This document shows, piece after piece, positions 1 to 7,055 of a DNA stretch of 40,442 nt. Below the pieces are notes generated by a model, which searched no databases, was not told where the DNA came from, and saw only the letters and a list, made by a program, of their open reading frames with translations. Source of the stretch: Candidatus Lachnoclostridium pullistercoris (GTDB taxonomy: Bacteria; Bacillota; Clostridia; Lachnospirales; Lachnospiraceae); contig DWWL01000078.1 in assembly GCA_019119775.1 (NCBI GenBank), positions 1 to 40,442 of the forward strand. The letters run 5' to 3'. The position numbers and the translations under genes were made by a program. The stretch's first letter is position 1, and the number at the start of each line of letters is the position of its first letter.

Positions 1-106
1 TTAGAACCATCTGGAACATTTCACACCTCACCCTCTCTACCCTATCTTCGTATACTAAAACATCCTCTTCAGAGGTTATTTGAATTTTTTCTGTCATTTC
101 TTCCAT
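1..106 (-). CDS. Hypothetical protein, N-terminal fragment (runs off the left edge)
   Basis: An open frame starts at an ATG (104-106) one base after the TAG of the upstream gene and stays open to the window edge, giving at least 35 residues beginning MEEMTEKIQITSEED. A second in-frame ATG at 95-97 has a weak GGAAG ahead of it and could be the true start. The near-overlap with the preceding gene suggests translational coupling. The residues are acidic and match no family I recognise. The AT-rich composition fits the accessory segment around it. It could be spurious, because the end is not visible. Confidence 0.4.
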   Translation of the reverse strand, partial: MEEMTEKIQITSEEDVLVYEDRVERVRCEMFQMVL

Positions 107-107
107 T

Positions 108-377
108 CTACTGAAGAGACATCCCACCATATCTCTGGCTTGTCAACGATTCTACCGCATCCTCCCGCGTACGGAACATCCTCCATGGAGATACTCTGTG
201 ATATAACCCTGTATGGCTGCGGACACCAAAATATTTTCCATCGTAACTTTCTACGATATATTCACAAGTGCTCTTTTTCGCTTTATTCGTAATCAATACG
301 CAAGTATCTCCCTTATTCCAGCCATATGGGAAATCCATGATTTCTGTCGTCTGGTTGTTTTGGATTTCATTTTTCAT
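108..377 (-). CDS. Small hypothetical protein, 89 aa
   Basis: The frame extends further upstream, but the ATG at 375-377 is preceded by AGGAGG at good spacing, so translation most likely starts there and gives MKNEIQNNQTTEIM and 75 more residues. No signal peptide or membrane segment is visible. The protein contains several aromatic and basic residues and looks like a small soluble domain, but I do not recognise the family. It lies just downstream of a strong terminator (445-492), so it is probably transcribed separately from the AbiG operon, and its stop lies one base from the next start. Similar small genes are common in mobile elements, which is an inference from context only. Confidence 0.55.
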   Translation of the reverse strand: MKNEIQNNQTTEIMDFPYGWNKGDTCVLITNKAKKSTCEYIVESYDGKYFGVRSHTGLYHRVSPWRMFRTREDAVESLTSQRYGGMSLQ

Positions 378-444
378 TCGATTCCTCCTGATTCCCTTGA
401 ACCATCCGTTTTTAAACGGCTGATACTCAATTCCGTACAGGCAC

Positions 445-492
445 AAAAAAAGACCGGCTATGCTTTCGCTGCTGCAAAGAACATAACCGACC
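445..492 (-). terminator. Intrinsic terminator of the AbiG/FRG operon
   Basis: Read on the minus strand, GGTCGGTTATG (482-492) pairs over 11 positions, including three G-U pairs, with CATAGCCGGTC (452-462). Seven T residues follow (445-451). It lies about 85 bases after the restored stop of the FRG gene and before the next small gene. Confidence 0.8.
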
Positions 493-577
493 GCTTTTGT
501 GTCCGTTTGTTGGTACGTATATGAGAACAAGGATTAAGACTATTGTCCTATCCTTTATTATTAATAAAATAAAATGG

Positions 578-1312
578 CTATCGAAAAGTATCTTTTAATT
601 CTTGTGCAATATGTTCTACATCAGGATATATATTTCTTAAAGTAATTCCACAAATTCTTAATTCCTCTAATATGTTTTTTTGTATTCAAATGGAATAATA
701 AGCTTCGTTAACAAATTTGGATTATCTATATTGGTCAATTTCTTTTTCGTATTGTGAATTGTAAATGCAGATTGTTGTGTATAAACTCTCATATTATACT
801 CTACTGGATAGCAAGCAATAATTTTATCAGCAACCTCTCTATTATCTTCTTTTAAATTAAAAGCTGGCTTTATCATATCAATTACTGTCTGTTTATCCAT
901 TGGATATATGTACTTTCCAAATCCCTCCAATTCATTAAGTAAGCCTGGTTTTAAAATCCAGATACATCCATCTTTACTGGGATGTTTTTTATAGTCATTA
1001 GTAGCAAAGAACAACGCTATTAATGGAGATAAAGTCCAATTTAACAACCTAGTAGGCAATCCATAATGCTGCATTAAAGTAATCCATCCACAATCATTTT
1101 GTGTGGGTCTTTCTTTCATTGATACGCATGCTCTCATGTAAAAATCGTTTGTCATAAATTGTTCAACTTCTTCTCCTGCAAATTCTTCACGTTGGACAGA
1201 AGGAATTAAATCCCAGTTCTCATCAGAATGCCCTCTAAACCACAGTAAATAATTATTCCTACTATATTTCCTTTACTATATTTATAATATCATTTACATT
1301 CTTAATAACCAT
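578..1312 (-). pseudogene. FRG-domain protein, disrupted by two frameshifts
   Basis: The gene starts at ATG 1310-1312 with AGGAGG (1320-1325) and reads MVIKNVNDIINIVKEI before a stop at 1262-1264. The family signature continues in the next frame: LLWFRGHSDENWDLIPSVQR, then HYGLPTRLLNWT and PLIALFFATND, the hallmark FRG motif and the following conserved segment (PF08867). That frame ends at TAG 667-669, but after a run of seven A it resumes in another frame as ILEELRICGITLRNIYPDVE and ends at 578-580. One extra base near 1264-1275 and one missing base in the A7 run (675-681) explain both breaks. FRG proteins are poorly understood and occur in phage-defence islands. It is the third gene of the AbiG operon. 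Sequencing error in homopolymers is the main alternative. Confidence 0.85.
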
Positions 1313-1326
1313 ACTGTATCCTCCTA

Positions 1327-2556
1327 TTAGTCGAATGCCAAATATTCCATTGCTCTTTTTGCGTCTTTAAATTCTTCGATAATATTATGTTCCTGCTTAT
1401 ATGCTTCCAACTCCTCATCGCTAAGAAAATACATTGCTACAGTAAATTTTTGTCTCTCATCACTTTCATCTTTTAAAACTATTTTGAAAGTCTCATCGTT
1501 TTCCTGCAACTCAGAAATAATACAATTATATAGAGCTTTTATACTCCTCAATTGCACCTCTGTTCCAAACAATATTGCTTTTGAATAATCTTCAAAATAA
1601 AATGCCATAGGCTTTTGGATACCGAAATTTTCTTTCATCGTTTTTATATTGCCAGTACCTTCTATAGATACAATATTCTCCTGTATTCTTACTGGAATTT
1701 TGCATACTAATGTTCTATATAATACTTCTCCTGTATAAATATCCAGATTAGTAACATCTTCCGAAAAAGGATTCAAACAAGTACCTATTTTTTCTTCAAG
1801 AGACATCATCTTTTTCCAAAAAAGAATTTGTTCTTCAGTAAATTCTTTCTCTCTCTTTTCGCCACTGTCAATGGTAATAGGTATATTATTCATCTTCCCT
1901 TCTCCAGAAGCAAAAGCATTATAAATATCGGCAACCTTGATTGCCTCTTTTAAATTTTCCACTTTTTTCAAATCATACGAAATGCTATAAGCCATTTTGT
2001 GCTCTCTCTTATTAATCTTAATAAGAAAGTGAATTGGTTTACCATTTTCGGACTTAAATACTATCCAGTCTAGGCTATTATCTGGAATACGTATAAATTT
2101 TAAAAGCATTTCTTCTGTAGAACCAGATATACTAATCTCAATCTTTTCGTCCATTTTCGGTGGATGAGCATATAATGATCCGGTAACATAATGCACTTCA
2201 TTAAAAGGATCAAAATTAAGGTTCTCGATTCTGATTTTTTTTCCATTAAGACGGATATAACCCTCTTCAAGTAATTTTATTGGTATAGTTTTCTGAGAAT
2301 TATAAGAATATTCCTGTATATCTTTTATACTAGGAGTCTCTCCTAATATTTTTTTCATTTCGGCAGGTAATTCAAAGGCAATACCAGAAAGTTTATATTG
2401 TCCATTTGTAGACGTAATAACGCAATGTCCATTTTCATCCGAAACATATCGTAAATCTGGCGAATCTAATTGCTTATTAAGGTATTCGAGAACTGTATCC
2501 GGAATAACATTTTGATTTTCTTTTTGTTTAAATGCTTTATCAAAACTTACAAACAT
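1327..2556 (-). CDS. AbiGii-family abortive infection toxin candidate
   Basis: This 409-residue soluble protein begins MFVSFDKAFKQKENQNVIPD, a start typical as I recall it of the AbiGii family (PF16873 in Pfam), followed by an LxYLNKQL segment and a long alpha/beta body without a signal peptide. The AbiGii of Lactococcus is about 400 residues and lies directly downstream of AbiGi, the same order and size as here. In Lactococcus the pair aborts phage infection, with AbiGii proposed as toxin; the mechanism is not settled. Its ATG is one base after the AbiGi stop, so the two are translationally coupled. I recognised the family from sequence style and gene order, not by search. Confidence 0.68.
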   Translation of the reverse strand: MFVSFDKAFKQKENQNVIPDTVLEYLNKQLDSPDLRYVSDENGHCVITSTNGQYKLSGIAFELPAEMKKILGETPSIKDIQEYSYNSQKTIPIKLLEEGYIRLNGKKIRIENLNFDPFNEVHYVTGSLYAHPPKMDEKIEISISGSTEEMLLKFIRIPDNSLDWIVFKSENGKPIHFLIKINKREHKMAYSISYDLKKVENLKEAIKVADIYNAFASGEGKMNNIPITIDSGEKREKEFTEEQILFWKKMMSLEEKIGTCLNPFSEDVTNLDIYTGEVLYRTLVCKIPVRIQENIVSIEGTGNIKTMKENFGIQKPMAFYFEDYSKAILFGTEVQLRSIKALYNCIISELQENDETFKIVLKDESDERQKFTVAMYFLSDEELEAYKQEHNIIEEFKDAKRAMEYLAFD

Positions 2557-2557
2557 A

Positions 2558-3394
2558 CTAAAAATCCCCCTTTGCCTCTGACCATACGAGTATCTTTGAT
2601 ATAAGGCGTTGTTTATGTATATCCTCTATTTCTTCTGAATCATTGATAAATGACAAAAACGTATGATATGCGGGCATGTCCTCAAGAATAATATATTTTA
2701 TATCTTCATATTCAAAACAAATTGAGGATTCATTTTTTCCATCCAAAGAATTGCTCATAAGTGTAAGTGCACCATCCGACATTCGGGCGGGATTTGTAAT
2801 AATCTCATCCATCCCTAAAGCCGATACCTTTGCTACAAACCTCCACTCACATTCATCTGTAAAACATTTAATCTTTTCTTCTCCTGTATTTCTGTTTTTA
2901 AATATTCCTGAATATGGTTTCAAATACATCAACTGTAATGCCAGATAATCTCTTAATGCTTCATGCTCTTTATCATTGCTTTTTAACGCACATTGAAAAG
3001 CCATTCCAAAATCTTTACACAAATCTGATTTTACATTTATATATTGCAATGGTTGGATTCCATGCGCCATCCCCCATTTTTTAGAAAAGGCGATGCCATA
3101 ATATCCATACCACCATAAGTGTTCGCCTAATCTGTGCATATTTATATCGCAAAAACATTTCATCGGAAATGCTATTTCTTTTATACCCAGGCCTAAATAT
3201 TCTATATTTTCTTTACAATATCTCGCACTTATTTTTTTATTTTTGATGATTTGCTCTAAAAATCTTATTTCTTTCACAAAGCTAAACAGAGTATCCGCCG
3301 TTTGTGAAGGAGCAATATAGTCATAATCTTTCTTTTCTTGCTTTATATCAAATACTGAAACTGAATATTCATCAGATTTTTTCTGTGTATCCAT
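2558..3394 (-). CDS. AbiGi-family abortive infection antitoxin candidate
   Basis: A 278-residue soluble protein. Residues 34-60 (DTLFSFV to ISARYC), PMKCFCDI at 77-84 and YGYYGIAFSKKWG at 96-108, followed by GIQPLQYI, match what I recall of the AbiGi family (PF10899), described as the antitoxin of the AbiG phage-resistance pair. It is the first gene of a three-gene minus-strand operon with AbiGii and the broken FRG gene. The ribosome site is weak (GGGG about 11 bases upstream of the ATG). The AT-rich composition contrasts with the core genome to the right and suggests acquisition by transfer. Confidence rests on motif recognition plus gene order and length. Confidence 0.72.
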   Translation of the reverse strand: MDTQKKSDEYSVSVFDIKQEKKDYDYIAPSQTADTLFSFVKEIRFLEQIIKNKKISARYCKENIEYLGLGIKEIAFPMKCFCDINMHRLGEHLWWYGYYGIAFSKKWGMAHGIQPLQYINVKSDLCKDFGMAFQCALKSNDKEHEALRDYLALQLMYLKPYSGIFKNRNTGEEKIKCFTDECEWRFVAKVSALGMDEIITNPARMSDGALTLMSNSLDGKNESSICFEYEDIKYIILEDMPAYHTFLSFINDSEEIEDIHKQRLISKILVWSEAKGDF

Positions 3395-3691
3395 AACTTT
3401 CTACCCCACAATTTCCTACCCTTATTGCTTATATTATTTCTTAAAAATATTTTTCGTGATAAACACATACAAATTTTCTATAGTATTGTTTTTACTGTTA
3501 ATTCTCCAAAAGGCACTTCAAATTTTTTGACACCACAACAAACTGTTTTTAAATAACTGTTTCAGTACTTATGCTAACTACTAAAGCTTCGTAGTATTTT
3601 TATTATAATATATTTCGTTTATTTTGAATACATCTTTGGAGTACACTTTTCTGCAAAATTCCGATTTCTCAATATAAAACTTACTATGTAT
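3395..3691. other. AT-rich intergenic region upstream of the AbiG operon
   Basis: About 300 bases without a credible gene. On the minus strand TTGTAT and TATTTT spaced by 17 bases could form the AbiG promoter, but the match is weak in such AT-rich DNA. No tRNA, repeat array or long palindrome was seen. Confidence 0.35.
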
Positions 3692-3721
3692 AAAAAAGCA
3701 TGATCCACCTCGGAATCATGC
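3692..3721 (-). terminator. Intrinsic terminator after the flavodoxin lipoprotein gene
   Basis: On the minus strand GCATGAT pairs with ATCATGC (outer ends 3698 and 3721), extended by CC/GG inside across a one-base bulge. Six T follow (3692-3697). It lies about 25 bases beyond the flavodoxin stop. Confidence 0.8.
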
Positions 3722-3745
3722 CTCATCCTGAATTTCCCTATTCTA

Positions 3746-4444
3746 TTACAGACCTAAGCTCTCCACCCAGGCCACAACATCTTCTTCCGAAGCCCCTGAC
3801 CGAAATCTCATCCCTTCCAGCCACTCTCCTGTTCCTGCCAATTCAGCCAGCAATTCGCCGCTTTCACCCAAGCCGGAGCTGGCAGATGTGCAGAACGGAA
3901 TCACCGTTTTTCCAGTAAAATCATTTACTTCTATAAAGGTATTTACCGGCCATGCCGCAGTTCCCCACCATACAGGATACCCCACAAAGACATTTTCGTA
4001 CTCATCGAACCCTTCCACCGTTGTAGAAACAAGTTCCACTTTTCTCAGTCCCTCATCTGCGTGCTCCTGAGAAACACGACTGTTATCATCATTATAGTTT
4101 AAATCCTCATCTGTATAGGGATCAGCAGGTTCCAGTTCAAACAAGTCTCCACCTGTAGCCTCTGCAATCATCTCAGCCACACGTTCTGTATTTCCTGTTG
4201 CAGAAAAGTATACGACTAACGTCCTACCCTCTGTTCCTTCAACGCTCACTTCCTCCGTACTGGCTCCTTCAGAAGTCGTTTCCTCTGCTGCAGTTGAACT
4301 ACCTTCAGCCTCAGTTTCTACTTCTGCTGTTGTCTGTACCTCCTGCGTTGTACTGCTTGTTTCCTCACTATTAGAACTGCACCCTGCTAATATCCCAACT
4401 GCCATTATACATGCTGTAAGTAATAATAAACCACGTTTTATCAT
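3746..4444 (-). CDS. Flavodoxin-fold lipoprotein (Flavodoxin_4 type)
   Basis: This 232-residue protein has a lipoprotein signal peptide ending in LAGC (Cys22), then a Ser/Thr/Glu-rich linker to about residue 72, then a flavodoxin domain. The FMN phosphate loop is FSATGNTERVAE near residue 80, and GYPVWWGTAAWPVNTF and FCTSASSGLG are the usual later flavin-binding segments. It is probably anchored outside the membrane and carries electrons to an unknown partner. AAGGAGG sits nine bases before the ATG. A terminator follows it and no redox partner is adjacent, so it appears to be a single-gene unit. Its GC content lies between the AT-rich AbiG segment and the GC-rich core. Confidence 0.85.
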   Translation of the reverse strand: MIKRGLLLLTACIMAVGILAGCSSNSEETSSTTQEVQTTAEVETEAEGSSTAAEETTSEGASTEEVSVEGTEGRTLVVYFSATGNTERVAEMIAEATGGDLFELEPADPYTDEDLNYNDDNSRVSQEHADEGLRKVELVSTTVEGFDEYENVFVGYPVWWGTAAWPVNTFIEVNDFTGKTVIPFCTSASSGLGESGELLAELAGTGEWLEGMRFRSGASEEDVVAWVESLGL

Positions 4445-4487
4445 GAGGATTAACCTCCTTCTAACTATGTATATCTATCTCAACGCT

Positions 4488-4516
4488 ATACACAGTTCAC
4501 ACTCTTCTCTGTGTAT
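4488..4516. promoter_or_regulatory. Inverted repeat upstream of the flavodoxin gene
   Basis: ATACACAG (4488-4495) and CTGTGTAT (4509-4516) form an 8-base perfect inverted repeat with a 13-base spacer, about 45 bases before the flavodoxin start. It could be an operator or a leader hairpin; no partner regulator is identifiable. Confidence 0.35.
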
Positions 4517-4583
4517 GCTGTTATATTCATCTTTATAAATCGCACATAATACACACTATACACTAAGAAAACCTTGCTCCATT

Positions 4584-5012
4584 TTACAGATTCCCCAGCA
4601 CGCTGGAGAGGCCGGTGAGGAGAGCCGCCGCCAGGATTCCCGGCATGATCTCAATAAACACATCCGAGAGAGCCTTTACCGCCCTTTGCAGAGGATTCAT
4701 CCTCTTGTTGGCCTTTGTCTTCAGATCCCCCAGGCTCATGCTGTCCATGTGAATGGAATCGGCCAGGACCTGGCACACGTCGTTGACCAGGCCGGCCCCG
4801 AAAATGATCTGCAGCTGATCTCCCGCCACAAATACCCCCTTTACCAGATCCACATTTTCGATCGCGGCCGTGTCCGCCCGGTCATTGTCCTCCAGCACCA
4901 GCCTCAGCCTGGTGGCGCAGTGGGCCACACCAAGAATGTTGTCCCTGCCGCCGGCAAGCCTGACGATGTCCGCCGCTATCTTCTCATAGCGCTGTCTTTT
5001 TCCAGCATCCAT
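4584..5012 (-). pseudogene. PTS EIIBC (glucose/sucrose-type), truncated after the IIB domain
   Basis: The 142-residue frame opens with a complete EIIB domain: the phosphocysteine motif HCATRLRL (Cys32), then VKGVFVAGDQLQIIFG. After the linker it enters the first IIC segment (AVKALSDVFIEIMPGILAAA) and stops at GLSSVLGNL. Intact family members run to about 450 residues or more, so nearly all of the sugar-translocating domain is missing. The stop lies within about 25 bases of a shift to AT-rich DNA, which suggests deletion by insertion or recombination. GGGAGG precedes the ATG. It is divergent from two AraC regulators and a GH36 gene, so the lost transporter probably imported an alpha-galactoside or related sugar. 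Confidence 0.85.
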
Positions 5013-5146
5013 TTTTTATACCTCCCATATGACTGAAATCCTTTTAACAGCATCTTTTTCTGGGCAGCCGCCCGGACAGAAGCCTATCCGTCCGGAAAGA
5101 GCCGCTCATTTCACCGCGGTATGGACAACTGCTGTTTCCTTTGTCC

Positions 5147-5175
5147 TTGTAATTCTTATTATATCGGATTATAAT
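5147..5175 (+). promoter_or_regulatory. Candidate promoter of the first AraC gene
   Basis: TTGTAA (5147-5152) and TATAAT (5170-5175) are spaced by 17 bases, about 60 bases upstream of the first AraC start in the 212-bp divergent region shared with the truncated PTS gene. Confidence 0.55.
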
Positions 5176-5233
5176 GGAGATAATATAGATAAATGTTGTC
5201 TATGTATACAGTTTTGTTGGGAGAATGAAGAAG

Positions 5234-6082
5234 ATGAAGGATTATATCTTTTCCAATGATTTTTCCAGGAATCTGGACGCGATGATCTACACCTGCGGAA
5301 ATGAAACCTGCTCCCCGTCCCACAGCTACGGGCCGGTGGTCCGCAGCGGCTATCTGATCCACTATATTCTGTCCGGAAAAGGGATCTACAAAACGGACGG
5401 ACACCTTTACCAGCTGTCGGAGGGGGACGCCTTTCTGATCCGGCCCAACACCCTGATTTACTACGAGGCGGACCGATACCACCCCTGGACCTACACCTGG
5501 ATCGGCTTTCAGGGCATCAAGATGGAAGAATATTTCCGGCGCACTTCCCTGCTCGAAGAACCCTGTTTTCACTACGGAAGGGATGACCGGGTCCGCCTCT
5601 GCCATGAAAAAATGTTTGAAGCCTACAACCTGCCGGAAAACAGGGACCTGATGATGAACAGCATCCTCTACGAATACCTCTACCTCCTCGCCAGCAAATT
5701 TCCCCGCAGATCCATTCCCGCCAGGGAAAAGAAGATCTCCTACGTGGAGGAGGCGCTGCGTTACATTGAGAACAACTACGCCCACGCCGTCAGCATCCAG
5801 GTGATCGCCGACTATCTGAACATTGAGCGAACCTATCTCTACCGCCTGTTTAAGGACATCACCGGCACCTCTCCCCAGGAGTACCTGCTGGACTTCCGCA
5901 TCCGGCGGGCCTGCACTCTTTTGAGAGAGACCAGCCTGCCGGTGGGCGACATCGCCCGCTCCGTGGGCTATGACGACGCCCTCTATTTTTCCCGGCTGTT
6001 CCGCCAGAAGAAAGGGCGGACCCCCACCCAGTACCGAAAACAGAAACAGGAAAGCGCCCCTCTTTCCGGGAAAGGAGACTGA
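5234..6082 (+). CDS. AraC-family transcriptional regulator (first of a tandem pair)
   Basis: The protein has an N-terminal cupin-like sugar-sensing domain (HYILSGKGIYKT, then YLIRP-like loop and PWTYTWIGFQG) and a C-terminal double helix-turn-helix of about 100 residues (SIQVIADYLNIERTYLYRLF, then IARSVGYDDALYFSRLFRQK). I chose the ATG at 5234 (282 residues) because GGGAGA is at proper distance; the ATG at 5225 is almost on top of that site. It lies between a divergent PTS stump and a GH36 gene, in the manner of MsmR/RafR regulators of oligosaccharide use. The next gene starts five bases after its stop and is a clear paralog. Confidence 0.88.
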   Translation: MKDYIFSNDFSRNLDAMIYTCGNETCSPSHSYGPVVRSGYLIHYILSGKGIYKTDGHLYQLSEGDAFLIRPNTLIYYEADRYHPWTYTWIGFQGIKMEEYFRRTSLLEEPCFHYGRDDRVRLCHEKMFEAYNLPENRDLMMNSILYEYLYLLASKFPRRSIPAREKKISYVEEALRYIENNYAHAVSIQVIADYLNIERTYLYRLFKDITGTSPQEYLLDFRIRRACTLLRETSLPVGDIARSVGYDDALYFSRLFRQKKGRTPTQYRKQKQESAPLSGKGD

Positions 6083-6087
6083 TTTTT

Positions 6088-6972
6088 ATGGAACATTCTT
6101 ATATTCCCCAGGCTGGCCAGCGCCGTTTTGACGACCTCTACCTCTGTTACTGCGGGTACGAGGAGTGCCGCCCCGGCCACAGCTTTGGCCCGGCGGTCCG
6201 CCCCAACTACATCATCCACTACATTTTAAAGGGGAAGGGCATCTACCAGACGGAAAAGGCCGCCTACGAGCTGGGAGCCGGCCAGGGCTTCCTCATTGAG
6301 CCAGGCTCCCAGACCTACTACCAGGCAGACAGGGACGACCCCTGGACCTACCTCTGGGTGGGCTTTGCCGGCAGACGGGCGGCTGAATATCTGTCCGGCA
6401 TGGGGCTGGGCGAGGGGCGTCTCACCTATCACAGCAGCCGGGGAGAAGATCTGAAGGCCATCGTGGAGGACATGCTGAAGCACAACACCTACACCTCCGC
6501 CAGCCAGTTTGCCCTAGAGAGCGCTCTCTTCTCTTTCTTTGCCGCTCTCTCAGAGGATTTGGACGTCATGTCCGCGGCGGGAAAGGCGGACGGAAGCCTG
6601 TACGTGCGGAAGGCCGTGGAATTTATCCAGAACAATTACTACACTCCCATCCGCGTCACTGACATCGCCGGCTACGTGTGCATCAACCGCAGCTACCTCT
6701 GCACTCTGTTCCGGAAGGAATTAAATATGTCCCCCCAGGAATATCTGGCCAATTACCGCCTCACCCAGGCGGCGGAGCTCCTTCTCATCACCGATCTCTC
6801 CATCGAGGCCGTCGCCCTCTCCTGCGGATACAGCGATCCCCTGGTCTTCTCCAAGGCGTTCAAGCTGAAAAACGGCCTGACGCCGTCCGCCTACCGCCGG
6901 GAAAAGCTCAGCCGGCCCTCCGGGCGCGGCCGCAGAAACTCCGGAGCTTCGGCTTCTGGCATCAGTATTTAA
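6088..6972 (+). CDS. AraC-family transcriptional regulator (second of a tandem pair)
   Basis: This 294-residue protein has the same architecture as its neighbour: a cupin-like sensor domain (IIHYILKGKGIYQTEK, DDPWTYLWVGFAG) and a C-terminal AraC helix-turn-helix pair (RVTDIAGYVCINRSYLCTLF, VALSCGYSDPLVFSKAF). The shared sentence-like segments show an old tandem duplication with substantial divergence. AAAGGAG precedes the ATG and the gene is in an operon with the first regulator. It most likely activates the GH36 gene that begins 84 bases downstream, whose promoter has a recognisable TATACT (7026-7031) but no good -35 box, as expected for an activator-dependent promoter. Confidence 0.88.
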   Translation: MEHSYIPQAGQRRFDDLYLCYCGYEECRPGHSFGPAVRPNYIIHYILKGKGIYQTEKAAYELGAGQGFLIEPGSQTYYQADRDDPWTYLWVGFAGRRAAEYLSGMGLGEGRLTYHSSRGEDLKAIVEDMLKHNTYTSASQFALESALFSFFAALSEDLDVMSAAGKADGSLYVRKAVEFIQNNYYTPIRVTDIAGYVCINRSYLCTLFRKELNMSPQEYLANYRLTQAAELLLITDLSIEAVALSCGYSDPLVFSKAFKLKNGLTPSAYRREKLSRPSGRGRRNSGASASGISI

Positions 6973-7055
6973 CATTTTGACTGTTTTCTTTAACATCTGC
7001 TCCTGTTTTTTTCTCCCGTTCTGATTATACTGTCTACTAAAAAAGGAGGACGCAC

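Noticed and set aside
5159-5785. 208-codon frame opposite the first AraC gene
   Set aside because: Shadow of a GC-rich coding region; no start signal and no recognisable domain.
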